DNA from: Sagittula stellata E-37 | GTDB lineage: Bacteria > Pseudomonadota > Alphaproteobacteria > Rhodobacterales > Rhodobacteraceae | Length of the DNA stretch: 64,000 nucleotides | Assembly (NCBI RefSeq): GCF_039724765.1 | Contig: NZ_CP155730.1 | Location: 340,263-404,262, forward strand | Direction of reading: 5' to 3' | Shown: piece by piece, positions 15,955 through 24,170 of the stretch | How the letters are laid out: every line of letters begins with the position of its first letter | Numbering within the stretch: the first letter of the stretch is position 1 | Notes under the pieces: model-generated | What the model saw: only the letters and a program-made list of their open reading frames with translations | Told to the model about the DNA's origin: nothing | Databases searched by the model: none | Translations under genes and position numbers: made by a program

Positions 15955-17004
15955 TCAGTCCGTTAGCAAGTCCGCGAGCGTGGCATCGACCTGGGCCATG
16001 TAGCCCGGCTCGAACCCGTTCAGGCCCATGTGGCCCTCCTTCGATCCGATCACGGCCAGCGTCGCCCCCGGGATCATGGCCCGGTCCAGTTCGCATTCGT
16101 CGGGCGGAAAGAAGAGATCGTGGTCAATGGGCATGATGCAGGTCTTCGCCGTGATCCGGCCGAGGGCGGCGGCAAGATCGCCCCCGGCATGGCGGCCGAC
16201 ATCCGCGCGGCGCCACTTGTGCATTTCGCAAAGCAGCACGTTTGGGTCCATCGGTTCGAAATAGGCCTTCATCACCCCATTGATGAAGTCATCGAGTGAC
16301 GACATGCCCAGCACGCTGCGCCAGCGTTCTTCCTGGTAGAATGCGCGCGACCAGCCCAGCGTCGCGACGATCCGCGCCATCCGGTCCATGCCATTGCGGA
16401 CATCTAGGCCAGAGGCATACCAGCCCCCGTTCCAGGCCGGGTCGGACATGATCGCCTCTTCCAGCGCCTGCACGAATACTTGCTGATGTAAGGAAATTTG
16501 CGCGGTGGCCGCGATCGGCGCGGCGCGCTCCACCATGTCGGAATGCTCCACGGCCCATTCATACACCTGCTGCCCGCCCATGGAGCCGCCGACCACAAGG
16601 GCAAGCCTGTCGATGCCGAAGTGCTCGGTCACCAACTTGTGCTGGGCGGCAACGTCATCGCCGATACTCAGCTTGGGAAACTTGCCCATGGTTTGCGGTG
16701 CAGGATTGTTCTGCGGCGAGGTCGAAACCCCATCGCCCAGCTGATCGGCGATGATGATGAAATACTTGCCCGGATCAAGCGCGTGATCCGGCCCGACATA
16801 GACATCCTCCATCACCTTTGCGGTCCCGGAAAACCAGGTGGTGACGAGGATGGCGTTGGATTTGTCGGCGTTGAGCGTCCCGAGGGTGCGGTAGGCCAGC
16901 CTGGCTCTGCGCAGGGTCTCCCCTGGCTCGAGCACAAGGTTGCCCAGGTCGAAAAGTTCGAACGCGCCTTGGGTTGCTGCCGAATAATGGCCGTTCTCGA
17001 TCAT
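15955..17004 (-). CDS. MetX-like alpha/beta hydrolase (homoserine acetyltransferase family)
   Basis: 349 residues. The nucleophile elbow is VVGGSMGGQQVYEWA (Ser at about residue 142). The acid is in PIDHDLFFPP and the histidine in GSKEGHMGLNGF, which reproduces the MetX catalytic triad. True MetX proteins acetylate homoserine, but many relatives in catabolic operons are hydrolases or acyltransferases for other substrates. The neighbours (LuxR regulator, importer, ketose kinase) argue for a catabolic hydrolase that frees a hydroxylated product. Methionine synthesis is unlikely because no other Met gene is near. Confidence 0.8.
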   Translation of the reverse strand: MIENGHYSAATQGAFELFDLGNLVLEPGETLRRARLAYRTLGTLNADKSNAILVTTWFSGTAKVMEDVYVGPDHALDPGKYFIIIADQLGDGVSTSPQNNPAPQTMGKFPKLSIGDDVAAQHKLVTEHFGIDRLALVVGGSMGGQQVYEWAVEHSDMVERAAPIAATAQISLHQQVFVQALEEAIMSDPAWNGGWYASGLDVRNGMDRMARIVATLGWSRAFYQEERWRSVLGMSSLDDFINGVMKAYFEPMDPNVLLCEMHKWRRADVGRHAGGDLAAALGRITAKTCIMPIDHDLFFPPDECELDRAMIPGATLAVIGSKEGHMGLNGFEPGYMAQVDATLADLLTD

Positions 17005-17134
17005 CGTTTTCTCCTCCCCTGATGCGCCTCTCCCCGGGCGCAGCCGGACCGCCGGAGCGGCCCTGTCTTGGGATGGGAAGGTAGAAAACGGGGCGGCCGC
17101 GATCTATCGCGAATATTCGCGATGCGCGGTGGTG

Positions 17135-18031
17135 CTAGTGCCGGAGGCTTGTCAGCCCGGCCAGCAGGCTGACAAGCCCCGCGGTGCTCTGGACGCCCAG
17201 CTTGGCGCGAATGCTGCGCAGCTGGTGGTCGATGGTCGACAGGGAGCGTTCCCTTATGCGGGCGATTTCCTTGTAGCTCAGCCCTTGCGCGACAAGTCTG
17301 GCGATCTCGATCTCGGACTGCGTCAGGGCATCCAACGTCCCATCGGCTTGCCGGCCATAGTGAAACACGCTGGTTACGTCCTGGCGGTGGACCGGTTTCG
17401 CCGCCACGGTCTCGGAGATATGCCGGGCCACGTCGATGATCGGGCTGAGAACGTCGGCGACCGTCTGCTCGAAGCAGTCGAAGAGGCCGGACTCGCTCGG
17501 GACCTCATGCTCGGTCCAGTCGGCGCAGATCAGGCCGAAGCTGTTGCCCCGCACCCGCAGCGCCGCCCCGAGTTTTGACTTGGTGCGCGCGCCGGACAGC
17601 CTTTGCCGCATTCCCGGCGTGACCCGCCTGTCCTGCTTGAGATCGGCGAAGATCACGGGCCGTTCGCCCGACCACATCGCCTGCATGATCGGGTCGCGGT
17701 TGTCGACCGCCCCGCTGCCGAATGACGGGATGTCGTAATCCGCGTTGCGGGCTTCCGAATAACCAGGGTGGTATTGCACGGCGACCGCCTGACCAAACCC
17801 GGTGTCGACGCGGTGACAGCCCAGCTCAGCGCGGACCCAGGTGGTGCCGAGGCTCCAGCATTGCTGCAAATCGCCAAGATGCAAGAGCATGTGCGCGGCT
17901 AGGTCCCGCGCGGGTTTGTGCCGAATCACCGGTTGATCGAGAAGCCGGGCACGAAGCTGACGCTGCGCGTCAAGCACATCCGCGGCCTCGATCGCGCCGC
18001 CTGTGATCGTGGCGTCTGTCTTGCCCGGCAC
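17135..18031 (-). CDS. LuxR-family transcriptional regulator
   Basis: 298 residues from the GTG at 18031, which has a strong GGGAGG ribosome site ten bases upstream; the longer frame to 18085 lacks one. A ligand-sensing N-terminal domain precedes a GerE-type HTH at about residues 228-290 (LTQSEIEIARLVAQGLSYKEIA, then LSTIDHQLRSIRAKLGV). It reads in the same direction as the hydrolase-importer-kinase operon and probably controls it. No acyl-homoserine-lactone synthase is nearby, so a catabolic ligand is more likely than quorum sensing. Confidence 0.88.
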   Translation of the reverse strand: MPGKTDATITGGAIEAADVLDAQRQLRARLLDQPVIRHKPARDLAAHMLLHLGDLQQCWSLGTTWVRAELGCHRVDTGFGQAVAVQYHPGYSEARNADYDIPSFGSGAVDNRDPIMQAMWSGERPVIFADLKQDRRVTPGMRQRLSGARTKSKLGAALRVRGNSFGLICADWTEHEVPSESGLFDCFEQTVADVLSPIIDVARHISETVAAKPVHRQDVTSVFHYGRQADGTLDALTQSEIEIARLVAQGLSYKEIARIRERSLSTIDHQLRSIRAKLGVQSTAGLVSLLAGLTSLRH

Positions 18032-18249
18032 TTCGGGTCCACCTCCCTTTTCGCCGACTCCGCGCCGTCTGGTCCGGAGAGGCAAAGACCCGAAACCGCG
18101 ACGGACAGGGGTCTGCGATCGCGCATTTATAGACCAACGCGGCGGGAAATTCCACTTCGATCACGCATCCTGACGCGCCGTCGTTCCATGCTGGCGCCCA
18201 AAATGTGCCATAAGTGGATTGCGACGACACCCCATGTGCTAGAAAGCCT

Positions 18250-18519
18250 TCACATGGCGGCGCTGGCGGGCCTCGACTGGGCGATGGTCGCGGCGACCGA
18301 CGCTTGCCAGGCGGCATAGCAGGCAGACCGCGTTTCAGGGTCCATGGCGGGCACGAACCGCCGATCACGCTGCCAGGCGTTCGAGAACCCCTCGATCCCT
18401 GGCCAGAGACCGGACGTGTACCCCGCCAGCCAGGCGACACCGAAGGCCGTCGTCTCGGTTATCCTCGGACGGTCGATCGGACAATCGAGCATGTCGTCCA
18501 GGAATTGCATCGTCCATTC
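18250..18519 (-). pseudogene. glpK: C-terminal fragment of glycerol kinase, cut by IS6
   Basis: About 89 codons read EWTMQFLDDMLDCPIDRP, then ITETTAFGVAWLAGY, and end with a normal stop. This is the C-terminal end of FGGY-family glycerol kinase (conserved WTMQFL and TETTA.G.A.LAG). The frame meets the IS6 terminal repeat at 18520, and no glpK sequence is evident beyond the element, so the gene is truncated rather than simply interrupted. With the dihydroxyacetone kinase operon beside it, the region once held more glycerol metabolism. Confidence 0.8.
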
Positions 18520-19340
18520 GGGACTGTTGCACTAGTTGGGGCGGGCTGAATCGGGCCGGCCACGTGGCCGTTTGTCAGGCCGCTGTCTCGAATAGGCCGG
18601 CGATGAACGCGATTTCGCCGTGGACGCCCGGTTGTTTGTCATAGACATGGCCGCGCTTGATGGTGCGGATTGTTTCGATGCCGCTCAGAGTCGCTTTGGC
18701 AGTTCGCAAGGACCGGAAGCTCTGCCGATATCCCAGGAGACGCTTCATCGCGGCGTGATCGCTTTCGATCATGTTGTTTCGCCACTTTCGGTCGATGTGC
18801 CGAATGCTGTCGAAGTGCGGATCATACCGGTGATTGATCTCGCGGATCACACGCCGGTAGGCGTGGGCTTTGTCTGTGCAGATCGTCACTGGCCGGTGGA
18901 GCCGCACACGCTCAATCGCCTTTATTAGAAAGGCGTTGGCAGCCTTGGCATCCCGCCGGGCCGTCAGACGAAAGTCGACCATTTGACCGTTCGCATCTAT
19001 CGCTCGCCAGAGGTAGCGCCACTTGCCGCCGACGCGGATGTAGGTCTCGTCCACGTGCCAATCGACGCTGGCCCGGCGCAGATGCCGCTCGGTGCGCTTC
19101 GTCAGTTCCGGGCCGAACTTCTGGACCCAGCGATAGACCGTCGATCGATCTACCTTCACGCAGCGCTCGGCCAGAAGATCAACGACATCCTGGTAAGACA
19201 GCGGATAGAGCAGGTACCAGCGGACCGCGCAAAGGATGATGTTTCTCGGGAAGCGGTGGTGCTTGAACGGGGTTCGACGCGGCATGCTCAACCTCAAAAC
19301 CCTAAAGCTGGCGAAAGCCTGAGATTAACGCAACAGTCCC
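18520..19340 (-). mobile_element. IS6-family insertion sequence
   Basis: The ends are inverted: GGGACTGTTGC at 18520-18530 and its complement at 19330-19340. The single transposase gene fills the middle, giving about 821 bases. Flanking octamers are GTCCATTC (18512-18519) and GTCCATAC (19341-19348), a possible 8-bp target duplication with one mismatch. Confidence 0.88.
18575..19285 (-). CDS. IS6-family transposase
   Basis: 236 residues from the ATG at 19285 with GAGG upstream. The DDE catalytic core is visible: first Asp in WHVDETYIRV, second in TICTDKAHAY, and Glu in NNMIESDHAAMK. The N-terminus has the zinc/HTH-like helices typical of this family (SYQDVVDLLAERCVKVDRSTVYRW). It is full length and probably active. 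IS6 elements move by replicative cointegrate formation and often join segments of different origin. Confidence 0.95.
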   Translation of the reverse strand: MPRRTPFKHHRFPRNIILCAVRWYLLYPLSYQDVVDLLAERCVKVDRSTVYRWVQKFGPELTKRTERHLRRASVDWHVDETYIRVGGKWRYLWRAIDANGQMVDFRLTARRDAKAANAFLIKAIERVRLHRPVTICTDKAHAYRRVIREINHRYDPHFDSIRHIDRKWRNNMIESDHAAMKRLLGYRQSFRSLRTAKATLSGIETIRTIKRGHVYDKQPGVHGEIAFIAGLFETAA

Positions 19341-19394
19341 GTCCATACTGACGACCGGCCCGGAGGCTCCTTGCACGCCCGGCCAAGGGCCGTC

Positions 19395-20255
19395 TCAGCC
19401 GAGCCAGAGCTCTGCCAGTGCTGTTTCCGGCGTTTCGGTGCCACCGTTTTCAACGCCCGCTGCCCAAAGGCTGTTGCCAGCGGCATAGGTGCCAGGTGCG
19501 AGGCCGCCGGTCATGCACTGGCTGACCGCACGAAGGCGCGTCCCGGCGCGGATCGCACGGTCGATCACGCGGTGGAGCGCCGGATCGGTTGGCGCGGTGC
19601 CCGCCCCGAAGAGCCGCAGGACCGCACTGTCCAGCGGGGCGAGCTGGGCCTCCAGCGCCTCGGCGGACAGGCCCGGAGAGAGCGTCAGAACCGCCAGCCG
19701 ACGATTGTCGAAGCGCCGCCTCGCGGGCGCTTGGGCAGGCGCCTGCGGTATGTTGCTGAAGGCGTCCGTGGCATTGCTGTGCTGTTTCACCAGTCCGGCG
19801 GCCGGCAGGCTGCGCCCGTCGAAAACCAGCCGCACGCCGCTTTCCGGCGCGCGTGATAGCGTCAGGGCAAGCTCCAGACTGCGCTCGGCCACCCCGTCCA
19901 CCCCGAGAGGTGTCATCGCGCCGCACAGGATGACCGAGCGACCCGATCCCGCCAGGGCGCGGTCCAGTGCCGCGCCCGTGTAGGCCATCGTGTCCGTGCC
20001 GTGGGTCAGCAGGACGGGTTGTCCCGGGTGGGAATCGATGAGGTCGAGGATGCAGTTCCAGTGCTCCGGCCCGACATCCGCACTGTCGAGAAGCGGCGCA
20101 AAGCTATGGCAGTCCAGCCTGTCGGCTGCACCCAGCCGAGTGCGGACGGCGGCTTCCAGAAGGCCGGGGCAGGGTTCCAACCCCCGGGCACCGGGGGCCA
20201 TGGCGATGGTCCCGCCGGTATGGATCAGCAGCAGCCCCAGGGGGTCAGCGACCAT
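19395..20255 (-). CDS. L-asparaginase-family amidohydrolase
   Basis: 286 residues from the ATG at 20255, overlapping the CapA gene by 11 bases. Both threonine signatures are present: LLIHTGGTIAM near the N-terminus (catalytic Thr) and LLTHGTDTMAYTG at about residue 85. The C-terminal domain is short and has QCMTGG. It has no signal peptide, so it is cytoplasmic. It would hydrolyse asparagine or a related beta-amide to aspartate and ammonia. The aspartase gene at 30659 on the other arm of this divergent locus would then complete deamination. Confidence 0.88.
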   Translation of the reverse strand: MVADPLGLLLIHTGGTIAMAPGARGLEPCPGLLEAAVRTRLGAADRLDCHSFAPLLDSADVGPEHWNCILDLIDSHPGQPVLLTHGTDTMAYTGAALDRALAGSGRSVILCGAMTPLGVDGVAERSLELALTLSRAPESGVRLVFDGRSLPAAGLVKQHSNATDAFSNIPQAPAQAPARRRFDNRRLAVLTLSPGLSAEALEAQLAPLDSAVLRLFGAGTAPTDPALHRVIDRAIRAGTRLRAVSQCMTGGLAPGTYAAGNSLWAAGVENGGTETPETALAELWLG

Positions 20256-21336
20256 GGCGCGGCGGATCGAAGGCAACGCGTGCGCTGGCGCTCTCCACCG
20301 TGATCTCCGTGCCGAAACCTCGCGACAGCTCTTGCAGGCGGTGAAGGACGGCCCCGGCCTTAGCGCTGTCGTCAATGAGGATGGGCATCCCGTCGCGACC
20401 GCATTCCGTGGCGCGGAACTCGATACCCTCGATGCCGGATTTCGACATCTCGATCCGGCAAATGGTGGACCAGGGGTCGATGGCGCGGAAGATCTCGGCC
20501 TGCACCGGTGTCGCGTTGTCCCAGTCCTGCTGCGCGATGTGATTGCCAAGGCTGTAGAGGATCGGTTTACCCAGATGGGTCTCCAGACCGGCGGGGCTGT
20601 GGGCGTGGTTCCCAAGGACCATGTCCGCGCCCGCCTCGATGATACGGTGTCCGAAGGGACGTTGATACTCCGCCAGCGGCGATCCGGTGCCATAGCCCCA
20701 GTGTACGCTGACGATCAGCACGTCCACTTGCGGCCGCAATGCGGCGATCCTGTCCATCAGCGCGTCGGCATCCGCCGGGTCGACCCGGCTGCGCATCGGG
20801 ATCGGGGCGCCGGGTTCGGTTGCCTGAAGGATCGGGTGAAGTTCCTGCCATTGATCGACCCGCACGGGCGCGATGCCGGGGCGGTCGTCGCGGGCGGCGT
20901 AATAGGGGGGCAGCAGGCATGACACGGCCAGGACTCCCAGTGTCAGCCCGTCGAGATCGCGGATCACCGGGGTGTTCGCCGACGCAATATCCGGGCCGCC
21001 GCCGACCGTTGTGACACCGGCCTCTTGCAGATGTCCGAGGCTTTCGAGAAAGGCGTCGGGGCCATAATCCCAGGTGTGGTTGGTAGCCACGGTCATCAGG
21101 TCGAACCCGGCCACACCAAGGTCCCCGGCCACTTCGGGCGCGACGAGATAGGCGATCGGGGCGTCGGTCCGAAAGCCGGAGCGCGCAAACTGCACCTCGC
21201 AGGAGGCCCACCGCACGTCGCCTTCACGCAGAAAGTCCAGCGTGCGTTCGTAGTCGGGCTGCACCGGCACGCCGTCCTGATAAAGCCGCTGTCGAATCAC
21301 GATATCCCCGGCGGCTGTCATTACCCTAGTCTTCAC
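20245..21336 (-). CDS. CapA-family (poly-gamma-glutamate capsule type) metallophosphatase-fold protein
   Basis: 363 residues. CapA/PGA_cap motifs: TAAGDIVI at the N-terminus, TVATNHTWDYG (Asn-His metal ligands), VSVHWGYG and GNHAHSPAGLE. There is no signal peptide or membrane segment, unlike capsule-anchoring CapA. Stand-alone soluble members occur in catabolic operons and are thought to act on peptide or amide substrates, but the reaction is not established. It is co-transcribed with the asparaginase and diverges from the PuuE gene across a 185-bp promoter region. Confidence 0.85.
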   Translation of the reverse strand: MKTRVMTAAGDIVIRQRLYQDGVPVQPDYERTLDFLREGDVRWASCEVQFARSGFRTDAPIAYLVAPEVAGDLGVAGFDLMTVATNHTWDYGPDAFLESLGHLQEAGVTTVGGGPDIASANTPVIRDLDGLTLGVLAVSCLLPPYYAARDDRPGIAPVRVDQWQELHPILQATEPGAPIPMRSRVDPADADALMDRIAALRPQVDVLIVSVHWGYGTGSPLAEYQRPFGHRIIEAGADMVLGNHAHSPAGLETHLGKPILYSLGNHIAQQDWDNATPVQAEIFRAIDPWSTICRIEMSKSGIEGIEFRATECGRDGMPILIDDSAKAGAVLHRLQELSRGFGTEITVESASARVAFDPPRHGR

Positions 21337-21521
21337 GGCTTTTCCCTTCTCAATATTTTTGTAGTACGGCTTACCAAGCGAAAATCCTGAATCGCTCCGC
21401 CGGTCCTAGTCGCTTGCCGATATTTTAGTCTATCAATTATGGTCATTAATCAATATATTAAAAAAGCTTTACCTGCGCCGATGAGGCCACTACGCTGAAG
21501 GCATAATACAGGAGGCGACAG
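21337..21521. promoter_or_regulatory. Divergent promoter region between capA and puuE
   Basis: AT-rich 185-bp gap in otherwise GC-rich DNA. It holds TATCAATTATGG near 21434 and further AATCAATATATT copies next to it. A ribosome site (AGGAGG) precedes the PuuE ATG. The half-site TATCAATT recurs, inverted, upstream of the second TRAP gene set (near 26293), so both may bind the GntR/FCD regulator at 25437. Confidence 0.55.
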
Positions 21522-22424
21522 ATGGAACGTGACCTTGCCGGCTATGGGCGGACACCGCCGGCGCCCAACTGGCCTCATGGCGCGGCACTGGCGGTGCAGG
21601 TCGTTCTGAACGTCGAAGAGGGCGGCGAACGCAGCCCGCTTTACGGCGACGCCGAAGCCGAGAGTTTTCTGAGCGAGACCGTCGGTGCGGAGCCTTGGCA
21701 GGGCCAACGTAATCCGAACATGGAGTCGATGTATGAATACGGCAGCCGCGTGGGCTTCTGGCGGTTGCATCGCATCCTGACGCAGGCAGAGGTGCCGGTG
21801 ACGGTCTTCGCCGTGGCCCGGGCGCTGGCGCAGCAGCCCGAGGCCGTGAGCGCCATGCGCGAGGCGGGCTGGGAGATCGCCAGCCACGGATTGCGCTGGA
21901 TTGACTACCGAGACATGCCGCGCGACGAAGAGCGGCGACACATGCACGACGCAATCCGCCTGCACACCGAGCTGACCGGCAGCCGCCCGCTGGGCTGGTA
22001 CACCGGACGGGTTTCGCAAAACACGCTGTCGCTGGTGATGGAGGAGGGAGGCTTCGCCTACACCGCCGATTCCTATGCGGACGAATTGCCCTACTGGGTC
22101 CGCGATGGCCAGCGGCGGCGACTGGTTGTGCCCTACACGCTGGACGCGAATGACATGCGTTTTGCCACGCCACAGGGCTTCAACGAGGGGACGCAATTCT
22201 TCACGTATCTGCGCGACAGTTTCGACCAGATGTACGAGGAAGGTCTGGCCGGTCGTCCCGCGATCCTTTCTGTCGGGTTGCACAGCAGGCTGGCCGGGCG
22301 CCCCGGTCGGGCCCGCGCGCTGGCACGGTTCCTGAGCCATGTCCGCCGTCATGACCGGGTCTGGCTTCCGACCCGGCTCGATATCGCCCGCCATTGGGCG
22401 AAAGAGGCCGGGCCGGGCCACTGA
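21522..22424 (+). CDS. puuE: PuuE-type allantoinase (polysaccharide-deacetylase fold)
   Basis: 300 residues. The sequence carries the PuuE pattern: DLAGYGRTPPAPNWP at the start, NVEEGGERS, MESMYEYGSRVGFWR, IASHGLRWIDY, RPLGWYTGR, PYTLDANDMRF and VGLHSRLAGRP. PuuE enzymes belong to carbohydrate esterase family 4 but open the hydantoin ring of allantoin, without being related to AllB. Metal-binding histidines in SHGLRW are present. It heads an operon with a TRAP transporter. Relatives may hydrolyse other cyclic or acyl amides, so in this operon the substrate could differ from allantoin. Confidence 0.85.
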   Translation: MERDLAGYGRTPPAPNWPHGAALAVQVVLNVEEGGERSPLYGDAEAESFLSETVGAEPWQGQRNPNMESMYEYGSRVGFWRLHRILTQAEVPVTVFAVARALAQQPEAVSAMREAGWEIASHGLRWIDYRDMPRDEERRHMHDAIRLHTELTGSRPLGWYTGRVSQNTLSLVMEEGGFAYTADSYADELPYWVRDGQRRRLVVPYTLDANDMRFATPQGFNEGTQFFTYLRDSFDQMYEEGLAGRPAILSVGLHSRLAGRPGRARALARFLSHVRRHDRVWLPTRLDIARHWAKEAGPGH

Positions 22425-22471
22425 CACGGCACACCGAAAAACAAGAACGACACAGAACAGGGAACACCGAT

Positions 22472-23524
22472 ATGACACTCAATACATACAGCCGAAGCCT
22501 TCCGGCCGCGATCCTGGCGGGCGCCCTGACAGTGACCGCGGGACTGGCCGGGGCGCAGGACGCCACGCTGAACCTGAACGTGCAGGGCGGCTGGTCCAGC
22601 GCGGGGTATTACAAGGATTTCGAGGTGCCCTTCTGGACAGAACGCCTGCCCGAGGTCAGCGGCGGGCGCATCGGGGCCAGCATCACCAGCCTCGATGCCT
22701 CCAGCCTGAAGGGCTCTGAAGTGTTCCGGCTGATGCGGATGGGCGTGATCGACTTCGGGACATCCGCGCTCGGCTATGTCGCCGGGGACGATCCGGTGAA
22801 CGAGGGGCCCGACCTTGCCGGTGTTGCGCTGGACATCGAGACCGAGCGCAAGGTGCTCGAGGCCTACCGCCCCGAGCTTGTAAGGCTCTACACCGAGAAA
22901 TACGGCATTCGCCCGCTGTTCTTCTACCCCGCCGAAGCGCAGGTCTTCTGGTGCAACGCGCCGGTGACCGGACTGGCCGATCTGGAGGGGCTGAAGGTGC
23001 GCACCGGCAATCGCACCGTGGCGGACTTCGTCTCGGCGGCGGGGGCGACCACCGTCACCATGCCCTTCGGCGAAGTGGTGACCTCGTTGCAGCGCGGAGT
23101 GATCGACTGTGCAGTCACTGGGACCTTCTCTGGCAATGCCGCGGGATGGGCCGAAACCGCAACGCATCTCTACCCGCTTGTCATGGGCTGGAGCCCCTTC
23201 ATGTACGGCGCGAACCAGCGCGTCTGGGACGCGTTGCCCGAGGACGTCCGGGCCCTGCTCACCGAGGAATTCGACCGTTTCGAGGATGAGCTTTGGGTCG
23301 CCGCCGCTCGGCGCAACGAAGAAGGACTGAACTGTTCGACCGGCGGGTCCTGCACCTTCGGCAAGCCCTTCGACATGACGCTGGTCCCGGTGACGCCCGA
23401 AGACGACGCGCGCCGGGGCGAGATCGTGCGCGAGGTGGTGTTGCCGGCGTTCAGGGATCGCTGCGGCGCGGCCTGCTTTGACGAATGGCAGGCCCGGGTC
23501 GGGGCCTTTGTCGATCCGTCCTGA
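22472..23524 (+). CDS. dctP: TRAP transporter substrate-binding protein (system 1)
   Basis: 350 residues from the ATG at 22472; an earlier start at 22394 reads inside the PuuE gene. The signal peptide ends near LAGAQD. The DctP fold is shown by PLFFYPAEAQVFWCNAPVTGLADLEGLKVRTGN, with the conserved carboxylate-binding Arg in KVRTGN, and MPFGEVVTSLQRGVIDC. Four cysteines in the C-terminal half are unusual for this family. TRAP proteins mostly bind organic acids, including N-acyl amino acids. It pairs with the two membrane genes that follow. Confidence 0.92.
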   Translation: MTLNTYSRSLPAAILAGALTVTAGLAGAQDATLNLNVQGGWSSAGYYKDFEVPFWTERLPEVSGGRIGASITSLDASSLKGSEVFRLMRMGVIDFGTSALGYVAGDDPVNEGPDLAGVALDIETERKVLEAYRPELVRLYTEKYGIRPLFFYPAEAQVFWCNAPVTGLADLEGLKVRTGNRTVADFVSAAGATTVTMPFGEVVTSLQRGVIDCAVTGTFSGNAAGWAETATHLYPLVMGWSPFMYGANQRVWDALPEDVRALLTEEFDRFEDELWVAAARRNEEGLNCSTGGSCTFGKPFDMTLVPVTPEDDARRGEIVREVVLPAFRDRCGAACFDEWQARVGAFVDPS

Positions 23525-23600
23525 GCCGAGAGGACCTTGGCGCCGCGCCGGGATCGGTGAAACACCGACCCGTAAAACTCGAAAGCAGAGGATCGGTCCA

Positions 23601-24170
23601 ATGATTTTTTTGAGGAAGCTGTCCCGGCTGTCGGTCAGGATCGCGGGGGGCTGCGTTCTGCTCTGCGCGGCAGCCATCGGGATCGAGGTCGTCATGCGCA
23701 GGCTTTTCGGCCTCTCGCTTGGCGGGGTGGACGAGATCTCGTCCTATGTCTTCGCCACCGGCGTGGCCTGGTCCCTGGCGTTCACGCTGCTGGAGCGCGC
23801 CCATATCCGCATTGACCTGCTGTATGAGCAAATGCCTGCACGGGCCCGCTTCGCGGCGGATCTTCTTGGATTGCTGTCTCTGCTCGTCGTGTCGGTGGTC
23901 CTGCTGCAACAGGCGGCCCAGGTCGCATGCACGTCGTGGATTTTCGGCACCCGGTCCAACACGCCGCTGGGTGTGGCCCTGTGGGTGCCACAGCTGATCT
24001 GGGTGGCGGGGCTTTTGTTTTTCACCCTGTGCCAGCTGGCGCTTCTTATCGCCCTTCTTCGACTGGCACGGGCCGGGCGCATCGCGCACAGCGGCCACCT
24101 GACCGGGATCCGCACCCATTCCGAGGAAACCGAGGACTACATGTCGCAAAGGAATACAGAATGCCAGTAG
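23601..24170 (+). CDS. dctQ: TRAP transporter small membrane subunit (system 1)
   Basis: 189 residues from the ATG at 23601. Four hydrophobic segments are visible, starting with IAGGCVLLCAAAIGIEVVMRR and ending with VAGLLFFTLCQLALLIALL, the DctQ layout. It overlaps the large-subunit start by ten bases. Confidence 0.9.
   Translation: MIFLRKLSRLSVRIAGGCVLLCAAAIGIEVVMRRLFGLSLGGVDEISSYVFATGVAWSLAFTLLERAHIRIDLLYEQMPARARFAADLLGLLSLLVVSVVLLQQAAQVACTSWIFGTRSNTPLGVALWVPQLIWVAGLLFFTLCQLALLIALLRLARAGRIAHSGHLTGIRTHSEETEDYMSQRNTECQ

Noticed and set aside
15955..17004. Assignment of the hydrolase as genuine homoserine O-acetyltransferase (metX)
   Set aside because: The catalytic triad fits the superfamily, but the operon is catabolic and no methionine gene is near, so the specific name is not supported.
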